From NCBI GenBank assembly GCA_029001845.1, contig JAREWP010000075.1, positions 1 to 64,000 on the forward strand: DNA of 64,000 nt. Direction: 5' to 3'. The translations under genes and the position numbers were made by a program. The notes under the pieces are model-generated. The model searched no databases. It was given only the letters and a program-made list of their open reading frames with translations, and was not told the DNA's origin. The DNA is from Candidatus Magnetocorallium paracelense (GTDB lineage Bacteria; Nitrospirota; Thermodesulfovibrionia; Thermodesulfovibrionales; Magnetobacteriaceae). Below, piece by piece: positions 16,262 through 24,760 of this stretch; positions within the stretch are counted from its first letter, which is position 1, and each line of letters starts with the position of its first letter.

Positions 16262-17836
16262 TTGAAAAACAGTATTCAGTCGGAAATTCAATCTTGGTTT
16301 AATCACATTTATGAAAAGAAGTCTCTAAACTATCTGAGACCTCCCGAAGCGTATTCTGTCTTTCTTGATCTCATGAAGCCGGTTAAAGGTTGCGCCATGC
16401 TGGATGTAGCCTGTGGTCCCGGATTGTTGCTGAAAGAGGCATCCAAAAGAGAACTCACAGCTTACGGAGTGGATATCTCCGATAAAGCCTTGGCAATGTC
16501 TCACGATATCGCTCCCGAAGCAAATGTGTTTATCGGAAATGCCGAGAGCCTTCCTTTCAGAGCGGAGAGCTTCGATTATATTACCTGCATAGGATCACTG
16601 GAGAGAATAATCGATCTCCGAGCGGCGCTGAAGGAGCAGCTGAGAGTCGCCGCGCCGAATGCGCTTTTTTGTTTTATGACTCGAAATTCCCATACATTTA
16701 CATGGCAGGTATTTATGAGATTACTAAGGCTTAGAAACCGCAGAGCCCGTCAAAACGCCGCAAGCCTCGGTAAGTGGAAAAGCGTTTTTCATGATCAGGG
16801 ATTCAAGATATTACGTATAATTCCCGATCAATGGCCTCTTATAAAAAGAAATCGTCTTTGGGAAAAAATCGGCTTCACTGGAAAAAAAAATGGCCTACTA
16901 AAGGGCGTATTACCCCTTAGATTTTCAAATGAGTTTATTTTTCTTCTAAAAAGAGCATCCAAAGATGAAGCTGAGAATCGTAAAGGCGCCGGCGAATTGT
17001 ACGACTACTTATCAAAATATATGTATTTGATGAATCTTATTTCGCCGGCAGTCGGAACTTCACCGCCTGTTCACAAAAGACTGCGCCTTCAGGGAACGGG
17101 ACGGCTAAAGGCAATAGATTCCGGGGTGATTGTAAATACAGACCGCTGGATATCGAGACAATTGGATATTCCCGACAAAGAGATAAATGTCCTTGACACA
17201 GGATGCGGATTCGGCTCGACACTCTTTGAAATCAGTAAGACTATCAAAGGCCGATTCGAAGGCCTGTCGACCAGTCCCTTTCAGATAGAAAAGGCCTCGA
17301 ATTTCGCCAAAGGACTTGGAGCCGTCGACAAATTCAAATTTTGCTGCCAAAGCTATGACGAACCATTAGAGAAAAAATATGACTTAATTATTTCAGTCGA
17401 ATCACTTATCCACTCAAAAGATCTACAGTCAACAATAAAGAATATCGCCTCTGCTTTGAGACCGGGAGGCGTATTCATGGTGCTTGAGGATATGGCCACC
17501 CATAATGCAGACATGGAAACAGGCGAGGCTGAGGCTTTCAAACTTGCCTGGAGTCTTTATAGTATCTACACAGTCGATGACTTTACATCCGCCATCTCTT
17601 CGGCAGAACTTGAGATCGTAGAAAAACGCGACCTCACATACATGACGCCACACAGGAGCCTCGCAACTCTGAACCTGCTTTTAAGAGTATTCTCAACCCT
17701 TACGCCATCTCCTCGCTTCCGACCATTAAGACACCTGCACCGCGCTTTTTATGGAGGATTTATACTTGAATCGTTTTATGCGAAAAAAATGTTCCACTAC
17801 ATCTTTTTAAAGGCCAGGAAAAATATTGCATCCTGA
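16262..17836 (+). CDS. Tandem class I SAM-dependent methyltransferase protein
   Basis: A 524-residue protein with two Rossmann-type methyltransferase domains. The first has LDVACGPGLL at residues 47-56 and YGVDIS near 68-73. The second has VLDTGCGFGS at 310-319 and later SVESLIHSKD and LRPGGVFMVLEDM. The two differ: the first resembles UbiE/type-11 enzymes, while the second resembles small-molecule C/O-methyltransferases. The linker, about 235-305, has no recognisable domain. The start is a TTG 28 nt after the previous stop with no clear Shine-Dalgarno sequence, so it is uncertain. As last gene of the corrinoid/kinase operon it could make or consume the methyl-related signal. Substrate unknown. 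Confidence 0.8.
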   Translation: MKNSIQSEIQSWFNHIYEKKSLNYLRPPEAYSVFLDLMKPVKGCAMLDVACGPGLLLKEASKRELTAYGVDISDKALAMSHDIAPEANVFIGNAESLPFRAESFDYITCIGSLERIIDLRAALKEQLRVAAPNALFCFMTRNSHTFTWQVFMRLLRLRNRRARQNAASLGKWKSVFHDQGFKILRIIPDQWPLIKRNRLWEKIGFTGKKNGLLKGVLPLRFSNEFIFLLKRASKDEAENRKGAGELYDYLSKYMYLMNLISPAVGTSPPVHKRLRLQGTGRLKAIDSGVIVNTDRWISRQLDIPDKEINVLDTGCGFGSTLFEISKTIKGRFEGLSTSPFQIEKASNFAKGLGAVDKFKFCCQSYDEPLEKKYDLIISVESLIHSKDLQSTIKNIASALRPGGVFMVLEDMATHNADMETGEAEAFKLAWSLYSIYTVDDFTSAISSAELEIVEKRDLTYMTPHRSLATLNLLLRVFSTLTPSPRFRPLRHLHRAFYGGFILESFYAKKMFHYIFLKARKNIAS

Positions 17837-17964
17837 ATTTTGCAGATACTTCATCCCCCCAAAAGCCATCAGCTATTTATTACAATACTTTACATTTCAA
17901 AACACATTCACTGAAAGTTGGTATTAAGTTTGTTTTTCTTGCATTTTTTTTATAAAAAAGGATA

Positions 17965-18005
17965 GTAACTACTTAGGTGTATAGACTGAATAACTGAGTA
18001 GTTAC
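17965..18005. repeat. Short palindromic element, family H (minimal copy)
   Basis: GTAACTACTTAGGTGTATAG opens the element and AGTAGTTAC closes it at 18005. The same ends flank a longer copy at 33692-33831. Single ends occur at 3587-3597, 33422-33444 and 35738-35749. It lies 47 nt before the GNAT gene, just behind a T-rich stretch. Confidence 0.7.
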
Positions 18006-18051
18006 AACTTAACTATATATTATGTTTTTTCAACATCTCATTTAACAGCAA

Positions 18052-18609
18052 ATGATTGAGACAGAAAATTTAATCCTACGAGATTACACATTAAACGATC
18101 TGGAAAAATTCTCTGAAATGAATGAAGACCCAAAGTTTCAGAGATTCTATAGCGAAGAAGATTGTTCTCCTGAAAAATGCCGTGAACTTATAGCTATCTT
18201 CAGTTTGGAGAAAAATACGACCCCACGCACAAATTACAATCTTGTTATTACTTTAAAATCTGACCCAGGTTTCATTGGGTGTACAGGGATAAGATTGGAG
18301 AGAGATTATCAGGCATCGGTTGGTTGTGCTTTGACGAGAAAATTCCAAAATATAAAAATCGCTAAGGAAGCAATGCTTGCTATAGCAGACTTTGGATTTA
18401 ATCACCTGAATGCTCATAGAATTTATGCTGAAACAATCTCAGATAATAAAGCGGCAATCGCTTTATGTCGTAAAATAGGTATGCGAAGAGAAGCTGAATT
18501 TGTTCAGCACAGGTACTTCAAAAACAAGTGGTGGAACACATCAGTTTTTGCGTTGTTAAAGTCCGAGTTCCACGAACAAAGATGGAGGATGGATGGAGTC
18601 AGCCCTTGA
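18052..18609 (+). CDS. GNAT-family N-acetyltransferase (RimJ/RimL-like)
   Basis: A 185-residue acetyltransferase of the RimJ/RimL group, which acetylate protein N-termini, amino sugars or antibiotics using acetyl-CoA. The opening IETENLILRDYTLNDLEKF is typical. The CoA-binding stretch lies near KFQNIKIAKEAMLAIADFGF (about 102-121), and the closing strand region ETISDNKAAIALCRKIGMRR is highly characteristic. The usual QxxGxA acetyl-CoA loop is weak here (RKFQNIKIAKEA). The gene stands alone, with repeats on one side and a toxin remnant on the other. Substrate cannot be assigned. Confidence 0.85.
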   Translation: MIETENLILRDYTLNDLEKFSEMNEDPKFQRFYSEEDCSPEKCRELIAIFSLEKNTTPRTNYNLVITLKSDPGFIGCTGIRLERDYQASVGCALTRKFQNIKIAKEAMLAIADFGFNHLNAHRIYAETISDNKAAIALCRKIGMRREAEFVQHRYFKNKWWNTSVFALLKSEFHEQRWRMDGVSP

Positions 18610-18798
18610 ATATTGAGGTATAGGGGGAAAGGGACATGCAAACAATTAAGGAATGAGAGGGGGAGGACAGGCAAAAACAATTAACCTCTGATTTTTCAGT
18701 AATTTAAAAGTTACTATACATAAACATCAGTTATTTTTTCATTTTAACAAAAAAACTGTTTTAGATAGTGCTTCAACTTAGTTAAACTGCCATTAATG

Positions 18799-18960
18799 AT
18801 GGAACCAATACTTTCAGTTATCTTTTTTTTGACAGGATATGGTTATGAACCAGTTAGAGAATGGCTGAAAAGCTTAGAGAAGGAAGATAGGAAAAAAATC
18901 GGTGAGGATATAAAGCTAACGTGGGGTAGCAGTGAATCCATTCGTTTTTACTACTACTGA
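18799..18960 (+). pseudogene. Remnant of a HigB/RelE-type (Gp49-like) toxin gene
   Basis: A 53-codon frame whose middle, GYEPVREWLKSLEKEDRKKI followed by GEDIKLT, matches the conserved N-terminal third of phage Gp49-like/HigB toxins (REPVREWLKSLPKEDRKAIGEDI type). The expected continuation (FGWPxGMPLVRKL...LWEVR) is missing; instead unrelated residues run to a stop at 18958. No antitoxin gene follows. The frame's first residues are also atypical. It is best read as a truncated toxin-antitoxin relic, not a working gene. Confidence 0.65.
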
Positions 18961-19049
18961 AACACTTTTTCCGGGTACAAATCTGCGCCTGATTTATGAA
19001 TTGGTGTCATAATATTTTCCTTGAGGTCAGGTGTTCTGAAATTACCCTC

Positions 19050-19247
19050 TTTGCATTTCATACTCATATCATCTTCGACTGAACTTCAATCGCAAAATGC
19101 TCAAAAGAGCTCTGCTATTCCTCCGCTTTTGCTCAATCAGTTCAACCGAATATGATACAATTCTGAACGCCAACAGACCAATTTATTTTTGCGCAGACCC
19201 TTAGTTGAAGGCTGACCGCTGACCGCTGATAGCTGACTGCTGTTTTT
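19050..19247. repeat. Repeat E (copy 1) joined to the right end of repeat D
   Basis: The 154-nt E unit (19050-19203, starting TTTGCATTTCATACTCATAT) recurs at 21416-21569 in the same orientation. It carries internal inverted repeats such as ATCATCTTCGACTGAA versus TTCAACCGAATATGAT. It is followed at 19206-19247 by the right terminal arm of element D (GAAGGCTGACCGCTG ... CTGACTGCTG). The D arm ends a few bases before the wzt stop codon. Confidence 0.75.
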
Positions 19248-19252
19248 CGGTT

Positions 19253-20443
19253 TTAAATAACTGCCCATTTGCGTTTTAAATTCGTCAGACCCAGTTCTCC
19301 GGTCGGATTTTCCAGGGAAAACATTCCGGTCCTGTGCATGTCGTATTGATGACCGGAGTGCTCGTCAGTAAATATCACTATGAAATAATATTGCCCGGAC
19401 AGCAGCGGTAACGACGGAAATCTGATGGTCACCTCCCGGCCGTCACAGAGAGGCAGAGCTGTCAGTCCGTCTGTTTTTGTGCTGAAGCAGAGTATGGGCA
19501 GATCATCGTTTCTGTTGATCTCTATTCCTATATTTATTCTTTTTCCCGACGCCTGTGCAGTCATACGTATTTTTATGTTTAAAATCACTTCGGAACCGCT
19601 CTCTAATGAATGTACATGTCGGCCTTCTTTGTCGGTTACTCTGACCTCTTCGGTCCATACTTTTTTTTGCGCGTTTCTGTCCTTCTCTGTTTCTGAACGC
19701 GATATATTCGTTTCCGAGTCTCTCTCCCTCACTTGGTCAAGGTAAGCGTTTATTACATCAAAGGAATTGCCGGCCTCTGCGATTGTTCCTTTTTTTAACC
19801 AAATCGCTTTTTTACACAATTCCTGAACCAAATAGAGGGAGTGGCTGCAAAACAAAATCGATTTGCCGCGGTTTTTGAAATCCACTATCCTGTCAACGCA
19901 CTTTTTCTGGAAGTGTTGATCGCCTACGGACAATGCCTCGTCTATGATCAGAATATCGGGATCGATACTTGTCACTATCGAGAAAGCCAGGCGTACATAC
20001 ATCCCCGATGAGTACGTTTTTACCGGTCTTTCGATAAAATCTCCAAGTTCCGAGAAATCGTAGATATCCTCCTTTTTCACTTCAATCTCATGCTTTGTCA
20101 GACCCATTAAGTATGCATTGAGATAGATATTTTCCTCGCCTGTTAGTTCGGGATTAAAACCTGCTCCCAGCTCAAGAAGGGCAGCTGCTTTACCGTTAAT
20201 TGCGATTCGGCCTGACGTATGTTTCAGCACGCCTGCCATTATTTTTAAAAGCGTGCTCTTCCCGGCGCCGTTTTCTCCGATAATACCCAATGTCTCACCT
20301 TTGGACACTGAGAAAGAAAGGTCTTTTAGGGCGAAAAATTTTTTGTGGAGAGGTTTTCTCAGGAGTATCTCTTTGACTCTTTGCCGTGGTGATTGATAAA
20401 TCCTGTATACCTTGCTAAGTTCCTCAGCTTCGATGACATTCAT
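19253..20443 (-). CDS. wzt: Polysaccharide ABC exporter, ATP-binding subunit (Wzt-like)
   Basis: ATPase of an ABC-2 type exporter for O-antigen, capsule or teichoic-type polymers; 396 residues on the inner face of the inner membrane. Walker A GENGAGKS is at 56-63, the signature YSSGMYVRLAF follows at about 163, and Walker B is DILIIDEAL. A C-terminal extension from about 250 forms a beta-sandwich-like region (VTDKEGRHVHSLESG ... IRMTAQ) like the Wzt domain that recognises the modified glycan end. It overlaps the permease gene by 4 nt. No glycosyltransferase or other polymer genes are nearby, so substrate is unknown. The gene pair is bracketed by repeats. Confidence 0.92.
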   Translation of the reverse strand: MNVIEAEELSKVYRIYQSPRQRVKEILLRKPLHKKFFALKDLSFSVSKGETLGIIGENGAGKSTLLKIMAGVLKHTSGRIAINGKAAALLELGAGFNPELTGEENIYLNAYLMGLTKHEIEVKKEDIYDFSELGDFIERPVKTYSSGMYVRLAFSIVTSIDPDILIIDEALSVGDQHFQKKCVDRIVDFKNRGKSILFCSHSLYLVQELCKKAIWLKKGTIAEAGNSFDVINAYLDQVRERDSETNISRSETEKDRNAQKKVWTEEVRVTDKEGRHVHSLESGSEVILNIKIRMTAQASGKRINIGIEINRNDDLPILCFSTKTDGLTALPLCDGREVTIRFPSLPLLSGQYYFIVIFTDEHSGHQYDMHRTGMFSLENPTGELGLTNLKRKWAVI

Positions 20444-21270
20444 AACCAGTCCGCAAATTCGTCTCTGAGCTTATAAAATGTGATTGCGCCAAAAATAAAA
20501 AAGAATAGCGCCCATAATCCTGTCAGTATCAGTAAATGTCTTTCTCCCAGGGAGCCTTGTAAAAAAAGCGCCTGATAAATTGAAACAAGGGGGTACAAAG
20601 GATTTATATACATGACTTTTTTTGCCCACTCAGGGAGCATGGGAATCGAATAGAGAATAGGAGTGAGAAAGAGCCAGAAATTTGTTACAATGTGTACGAG
20701 CTGAATGACATCTCTGAACAAGACGGAGATGGCGGAGGTGAAAAAGACGATTCCCAAAGTGAAGAATATTTGTAATGCTACTGCCAGAGGGAATTTATAA
20801 AGCGCTTCCACAACGCCTCCAATGATTACCTTATACAGCATCAGGGCCAGAAGCGCAACTCCATAGCTCAAAAAAGGAGTAAGCACTGCTTTGGCAGTCA
20901 GTATTTCTGCGGGAATGGTCGTTTTCTGAATGAGATTTGCGTTTTCAAGGAGTGAGGAAGTGCCTCTTAATAATCCCTCGGACATAATAATCCATGGGAA
21001 AAGACCGGCCATCATGTAAATTGCCGACATGTCCTGGCCGGAAAAGGAGCTTACGCGCAGTTTAAAAATATAGAGGAAAACAAAAAGATATACGCCGATC
21101 ATTAATACGGGATGAACGAAATTCCAGAGCAGTCCCCCTATCGAGCCGGCGAATCTCCCTTTTATCTCCCTCACGATCATCTGCCACAATATGTGACGAC
21201 AGCGATATAGATTAGCCGGGATGATGAAAGGTGCTGAAAAGAGATCTTTGAAGTATGCAATTTTAGACAT
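20440..21270 (-). CDS. wzm: Polysaccharide ABC exporter, permease subunit (Wzm-like)
   Basis: ABC-2 type integral membrane permease of 276 residues with about six hydrophobic segments. Characteristic text is LWQMIVREIKGRFAGSIGGL near the start, where the amphipathic interface helix leads into the first membrane span, and FRDVIQLVHIVTNFWLFLTP in the second half. LYSIPMLP and the following INPLYPLVSIYQ match Wzm/RfbD/TagG proteins. It forms the channel for the polymer with the ATPase, which overlaps it by 4 nt downstream. Repeats D and E begin 68 nt upstream of its start. Confidence 0.92.
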   Translation of the reverse strand: MSKIAYFKDLFSAPFIIPANLYRCRHILWQMIVREIKGRFAGSIGGLLWNFVHPVLMIGVYLFVFLYIFKLRVSSFSGQDMSAIYMMAGLFPWIIMSEGLLRGTSSLLENANLIQKTTIPAEILTAKAVLTPFLSYGVALLALMLYKVIIGGVVEALYKFPLAVALQIFFTLGIVFFTSAISVLFRDVIQLVHIVTNFWLFLTPILYSIPMLPEWAKKVMYINPLYPLVSIYQALFLQGSLGERHLLILTGLWALFFFIFGAITFYKLRDEFADWL

Positions 21271-21337
21271 AATTAACGGACTTTAAGTTTAACTCAAGTC
21301 TTTGACTCTTATCAATCGTTATATTGGTTATAAATAT

Positions 21338-21569
21338 TAAAAACAGCATTTAGCTGTCAGCCATCAGCTATCAGCTCTTTAATCGCAACACTTTATGGTT
21401 CAAAACAGATTCACCTTTGCATTTCATACTCATATCATCTTCGACTGAATTTCAATCGCAAAATGCTCAAAAGAGCTCTGCTATTCCTCCGCTTTTGCTC
21501 AATCAGTTCAGCCGAATATGATACAATTATGAACGCCAACAGACCAATTTATTTTTGCGCAGACCCTTA
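21338..21569. repeat. Left end of repeat D joined to repeat E (copy 2)
   Basis: The left arm of element D (AAACAGCATTTAGCTGTCAG and following) at 21338-21414 runs straight into repeat E at 21416-21569. The E unit matches 19050-19203 almost base for base. With copy 1 it frames the wzm-wzt pair. The rest of the 644-nt gap up to 21914 holds one REP hairpin and no gene that I can see. Confidence 0.75.
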
Positions 21570-21661
21570 TGATATAATAGCAAGAGTGAGATTTGTATGT
21601 CTGATTCGAGTATTTACCTAAACATTGCATAAAATAACCATAAAATTAAAAACGATACGTA

Positions 21662-21682
21662 GGACAGGCGAGACGCCTGTCC
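21662..21682. repeat. REP-like palindrome, family C
   Basis: GGACAGGCG and CGCCTGTCC pair around a three-base centre. The same core occurs at 25410-25430, 25461-25481 and 40841-40861, where it is part of larger mobile-looking units. Confidence 0.75.
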
Positions 21683-21914
21683 TACGGCCCATTAGTCATA
21701 TAACGATGGGAATACAATAGAGATATTAGATAATATTATTGTTTCAGTGAATTTCAGGCTATTCCTGAAATCCACTTTTAATGTAGTTCTGTGGCAGCTC
21801 TTATATCTCTTTATCTCCTTGATTTATAAGGTTTTTTAAACTTTTTAATCGATTTTTATGCAACTGTAAGGTTTACATGCAAGGGATTTTCATATTATAA
21901 AAGGAGGTTTTACT

Positions 21915-22385
21915 ATGGTGAGAAGACTTTTTTTATCATTTCTTTTGATCAATCTGTTGTTTGCCGGCGTTGCTTTTGGCGTCATTACAGAAAAACAGGT
22001 GGTCGATCTTGTACAACAAACCTGCTCAGATATGGCCGGTAATGCAAATAAGACGATACAGGGGATCAACGACGGGCGCCATCCGTATAAAAACAAGGAC
22101 GATAACACTCTGTATGTATATGTATTCGATACGGATTTAAATATTATTGCCCATTATAAGAGCTCTCTGGTCGGTGAGAATCACAGGGGAAAGCCAGATG
22201 CCGGGGGGAAATTGTTTAGGGACGAGATACTGGAAGGAGCGTTAAAAAATGGTGAAGGATGGGTGGAATATGTTTATGAAAAGCCCGGTGAAGAGGGAAT
22301 ATTCAATAAAAAGGCGTATTACAGATTAATTAAGGGAAGCGATGGAAAGAGATATATCGTTGCCTCCGGTTTGTATTTGAACTAA
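21915..22385 (+). CDS. Secreted single-Cache sensor-domain protein
   Basis: A 156-residue protein with a signal peptide (hydrophobic stretch at about 6-22) and one Cache-type sensor domain. Family-like text is LYVYVFDTDLNIIAHYKSSLVGEN in the middle and GWVEYVYEKPG ... KKAYYRLIKGSDGKRYIVAS at the end. Cache domains bind small extracellular ligands such as organic acids. Here no transmembrane anchor, kinase or chemoreceptor domain follows, so it is probably a free periplasmic binding protein. The start is supported by AAGGAGG 8 nt before the ATG. The next gene begins 62 nt downstream on the same strand. Confidence 0.85.
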   Translation: MVRRLFLSFLLINLLFAGVAFGVITEKQVVDLVQQTCSDMAGNANKTIQGINDGRHPYKNKDDNTLYVYVFDTDLNIIAHYKSSLVGENHRGKPDAGGKLFRDEILEGALKNGEGWVEYVYEKPGEEGIFNKKAYYRLIKGSDGKRYIVASGLYLN

Positions 22386-22447
22386 ACAGCGGTTACACAA
22401 AAGAGAGGCTTCCAGCCTCAAAGTGAACCCCAAGATGAGGAACCATA

Positions 22448-23788
22448 ATGAAACCCCTGTGTTTTGTTTTAATACCTTTGGGAAATAAGACGGACCTCTC
22501 CGGGAAGACGATCGACTTTGACGCCCTGTACAATGATTTCATGGTGCCGGCAATCAAGGACGCCGGTCTTAAACCGCTACGCGCCGATGAGGAGATGACC
22601 GGCGACATTATACATAAGCCGATGTCTGAGCGTTTTATTCTTTGCGAATATGCCGTGGTCGATCTCACAACTGCCGGCGCCAATGTTTTTTACGAACTGG
22701 GTATCCGCCATGCTCTACGAAATTGGAGCACCGTACTTGTTTACTCTGAGGGAGGCGGCCGGTTGCCATTTGATGTATCGTCTCTCAGAGCACTACCCTA
22801 TAAGCTGACGGGAGATGGTAAGCCGACAGATATTGCTTCCATAAAAGTTGCTTTGCGATCTCGCTTGAACGAGGCAAAGGAAGCGAAAGGCGGCAGTTCT
22901 CTTTATCAGCTTGTTGAAGACTTTCCCGATATCGATCACACCAAGACCGATGTTTTCAGAGACCGCGCCAAATACTCGCAACAACTGAAAGAGAGATTGG
23001 CGGAAGCGCGAAAGGATGGGCTCGATGCACTGAAGGCAATTGAAGTATATCTCGGTACGATAGGAAACATCGAATCAGGCGTGGTCCTCGATTTGTTTTT
23101 GTCATACAGGGCAGTCAAAGGATGGCGGGAGATGATTGATTTGGCTGGGAGAATGGCGCCCCCTCTTGCAGCAACGGTAATGGTCCGGGAACAATTGGCC
23201 CTGGCGCTGAACAGGAAAGGGGAGCGGGACAAAGCAGAGAGCATCCTTCTTCGCTTGATTGAAAGGAGAGACCCCGGCAGTGAAACGTACGGTATACTCG
23301 GGCGCATTTATAAAGATCGCCATGAAGAGGCCATGAAAAAAGGAGAGAATTCAGCGGCTAAAGCATTTCTCGACAGGGCGATCGATTTTTATCTGAAAGG
23401 TTACGATGCAGACATGCGTGACGCTTATCCCGGAATCAATGCTGCAACGATGATGGAACTTCAAGAACCGCCCGATCCGAGAAGGGAGGCTTTGATTCCT
23501 GCCGTGACCTATGCCGTTCAGTTAAAAATTAAATCGGGCAAGCCTGATTATTGGGATTATGCGAGCCTTTTGGAACTGGCCGTGCTTGCCAATCACAAAC
23601 AATCGGCAATAGACGCCCTTGGTAACGTCCTTACATCAGTTCGGGAAATCTGGGAGCCCGAGACAACGGCAAGGAATCTGAGACTCATTCAGGAAGCAAG
23701 AAAAGCAAGAGGTGATGACGTTGATTGGACGTCAGAGATTATAGAGGAATTAAAAAGAAAGGCGGAGTCAATGGAGGATTTACATTGA
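22448..23788 (+). CDS. TRAFs-binding-domain/DUF4071-like protein
   Basis: A 446-residue cytoplasmic protein. Residues 1-140 form a Rossmann-like domain with PLCFVLIPLGNKTD, FDALYNDFMVPAIKDAGL, the E-containing RADEEMTGDIIHKPMSERF and a DLTTAGANVFYELGIRHA block. This is the pattern of nucleotide/nucleoside-handling domains related to 2-deoxyribosyltransferases and conflict-system sensors. The rest is helical and TPR-like and corresponds to the TRAFs-binding region (DUF4071). In bacteria such proteins are often discussed with signalling or defence systems; here there is no obvious effector. The ATG follows GATGAGG by about 8 nt. Its 3' end overlaps the convergent dusB gene by 9 nt. Confidence 0.75.
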   Translation: MKPLCFVLIPLGNKTDLSGKTIDFDALYNDFMVPAIKDAGLKPLRADEEMTGDIIHKPMSERFILCEYAVVDLTTAGANVFYELGIRHALRNWSTVLVYSEGGGRLPFDVSSLRALPYKLTGDGKPTDIASIKVALRSRLNEAKEAKGGSSLYQLVEDFPDIDHTKTDVFRDRAKYSQQLKERLAEARKDGLDALKAIEVYLGTIGNIESGVVLDLFLSYRAVKGWREMIDLAGRMAPPLAATVMVREQLALALNRKGERDKAESILLRLIERRDPGSETYGILGRIYKDRHEEAMKKGENSAAKAFLDRAIDFYLKGYDADMRDAYPGINAATMMELQEPPDPRREALIPAVTYAVQLKIKSGKPDYWDYASLLELAVLANHKQSAIDALGNVLTSVREIWEPETTARNLRLIQEARKARGDDVDWTSEIIEELKRKAESMEDLH

Positions 23789-24760
23789 GTTTGTATTTGC
23801 CGGTTCTTTTGACACTTCCTTTATAAGACGCTCCATTTCGTTTTTACCGTCTATACTGAAGACTCTTCGTTTCAGATCCTTTGACGGCATTCCCCTTACA
23901 TACCAGGCAAAAAACTTTCTGAATCCGATTACACCCCGCCTCTCTCCGTAAACGGATATATTTAAATCAAGATGATCTTTCATGATTTGTACCGTATCGC
24001 TGATTTCACGACGGGGAGGAAGTTTCCCGCTGATCAGATAGTCGGCAGTGTCACGAAATATCCAGGGGTTACCAAGTCCTCCCCTTGCAATGCCGACACC
24101 GTCGCATCCTGTTTCGTCAAATATCTTTTTAATGAGAACAGGCGAAAGGGCGTCGCCGTTTGCAATGACCGGTATATGGAGAGCGTCTTTTACTTGTCTT
24201 ATTATATTATAATCTACATGACCGCTGTACCCCTGAGAGCGTGTCCTGCCATGTATGAACAGGGCGCTTACACCTGCATCCTCCGCCATCAGGGCGACAT
24301 CCCGCGCGTTAATCGACGTTTCGTCCCAGCCTGAACGTATTTTTACCGTGACAGGTCTGTTTGTACAACGGACAATCGTTTTTAAGATTTTTTGAAGTTT
24401 CAGAGGGTCCTTGAGAAGACCGGCGCCTCTGCTTTTGGATACGACTTTTCTTACCGGACAGGCGGCATTAAAATCGATTATATCGAATGAGCGTGGCGCC
24501 GCCATTTCGACGGCCCGTTCGACAATATCGGGGTCGTCTCCCATAAACTGCACGCCCAAAGGTCTGTCATCTACAGAGGAGTTCATCATATGAAATGTGT
24601 TTTTATTGCCGTGGACAAGCGCATTGCTGCTTATCATTTCAGTAAAGGCAAGACGACAGCCAAAGGTCCTGTTGATCAGGCGGAAAGGGAGATCGCTGAT
24701 ACCGGACATGGGAGAGAGGACGATAGGGAAGGGAAGTGAAATATCGCCGATTCTAAGCAC
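23780..24760 (-). CDS. dus: tRNA-dihydrouridine synthase (Dus family)
   Basis: FMN-dependent enzyme that reduces uridine in the tRNA D-loop; 326 residues. The N-terminal LPFPIVLSPMSGISDLPFR is typical, and the catalytic cysteine is C101 in DFNAACPVRKVVSKSRGAGL. The flavin/substrate strand VTVKIRSGWDE and the IHGRTRSQGYSGHVD block are intact. The C-terminal domain is shorter than in long Dus proteins. The start is a GTG that overlaps the maf stop by 8 nt, so the two are coupled. Which uridine it modifies (DusB-type is most likely) is inferred from general similarity only. Confidence 0.92.
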   Translation of the reverse strand: MLRIGDISLPFPIVLSPMSGISDLPFRLINRTFGCRLAFTEMISSNALVHGNKNTFHMMNSSVDDRPLGVQFMGDDPDIVERAVEMAAPRSFDIIDFNAACPVRKVVSKSRGAGLLKDPLKLQKILKTIVRCTNRPVTVKIRSGWDETSINARDVALMAEDAGVSALFIHGRTRSQGYSGHVDYNIIRQVKDALHIPVIANGDALSPVLIKKIFDETGCDGVGIARGGLGNPWIFRDTADYLISGKLPPRREISDTVQIMKDHLDLNISVYGERRGVIGFRKFFAWYVRGMPSKDLKRRVFSIDGKNEMERLIKEVSKEPANTNSM

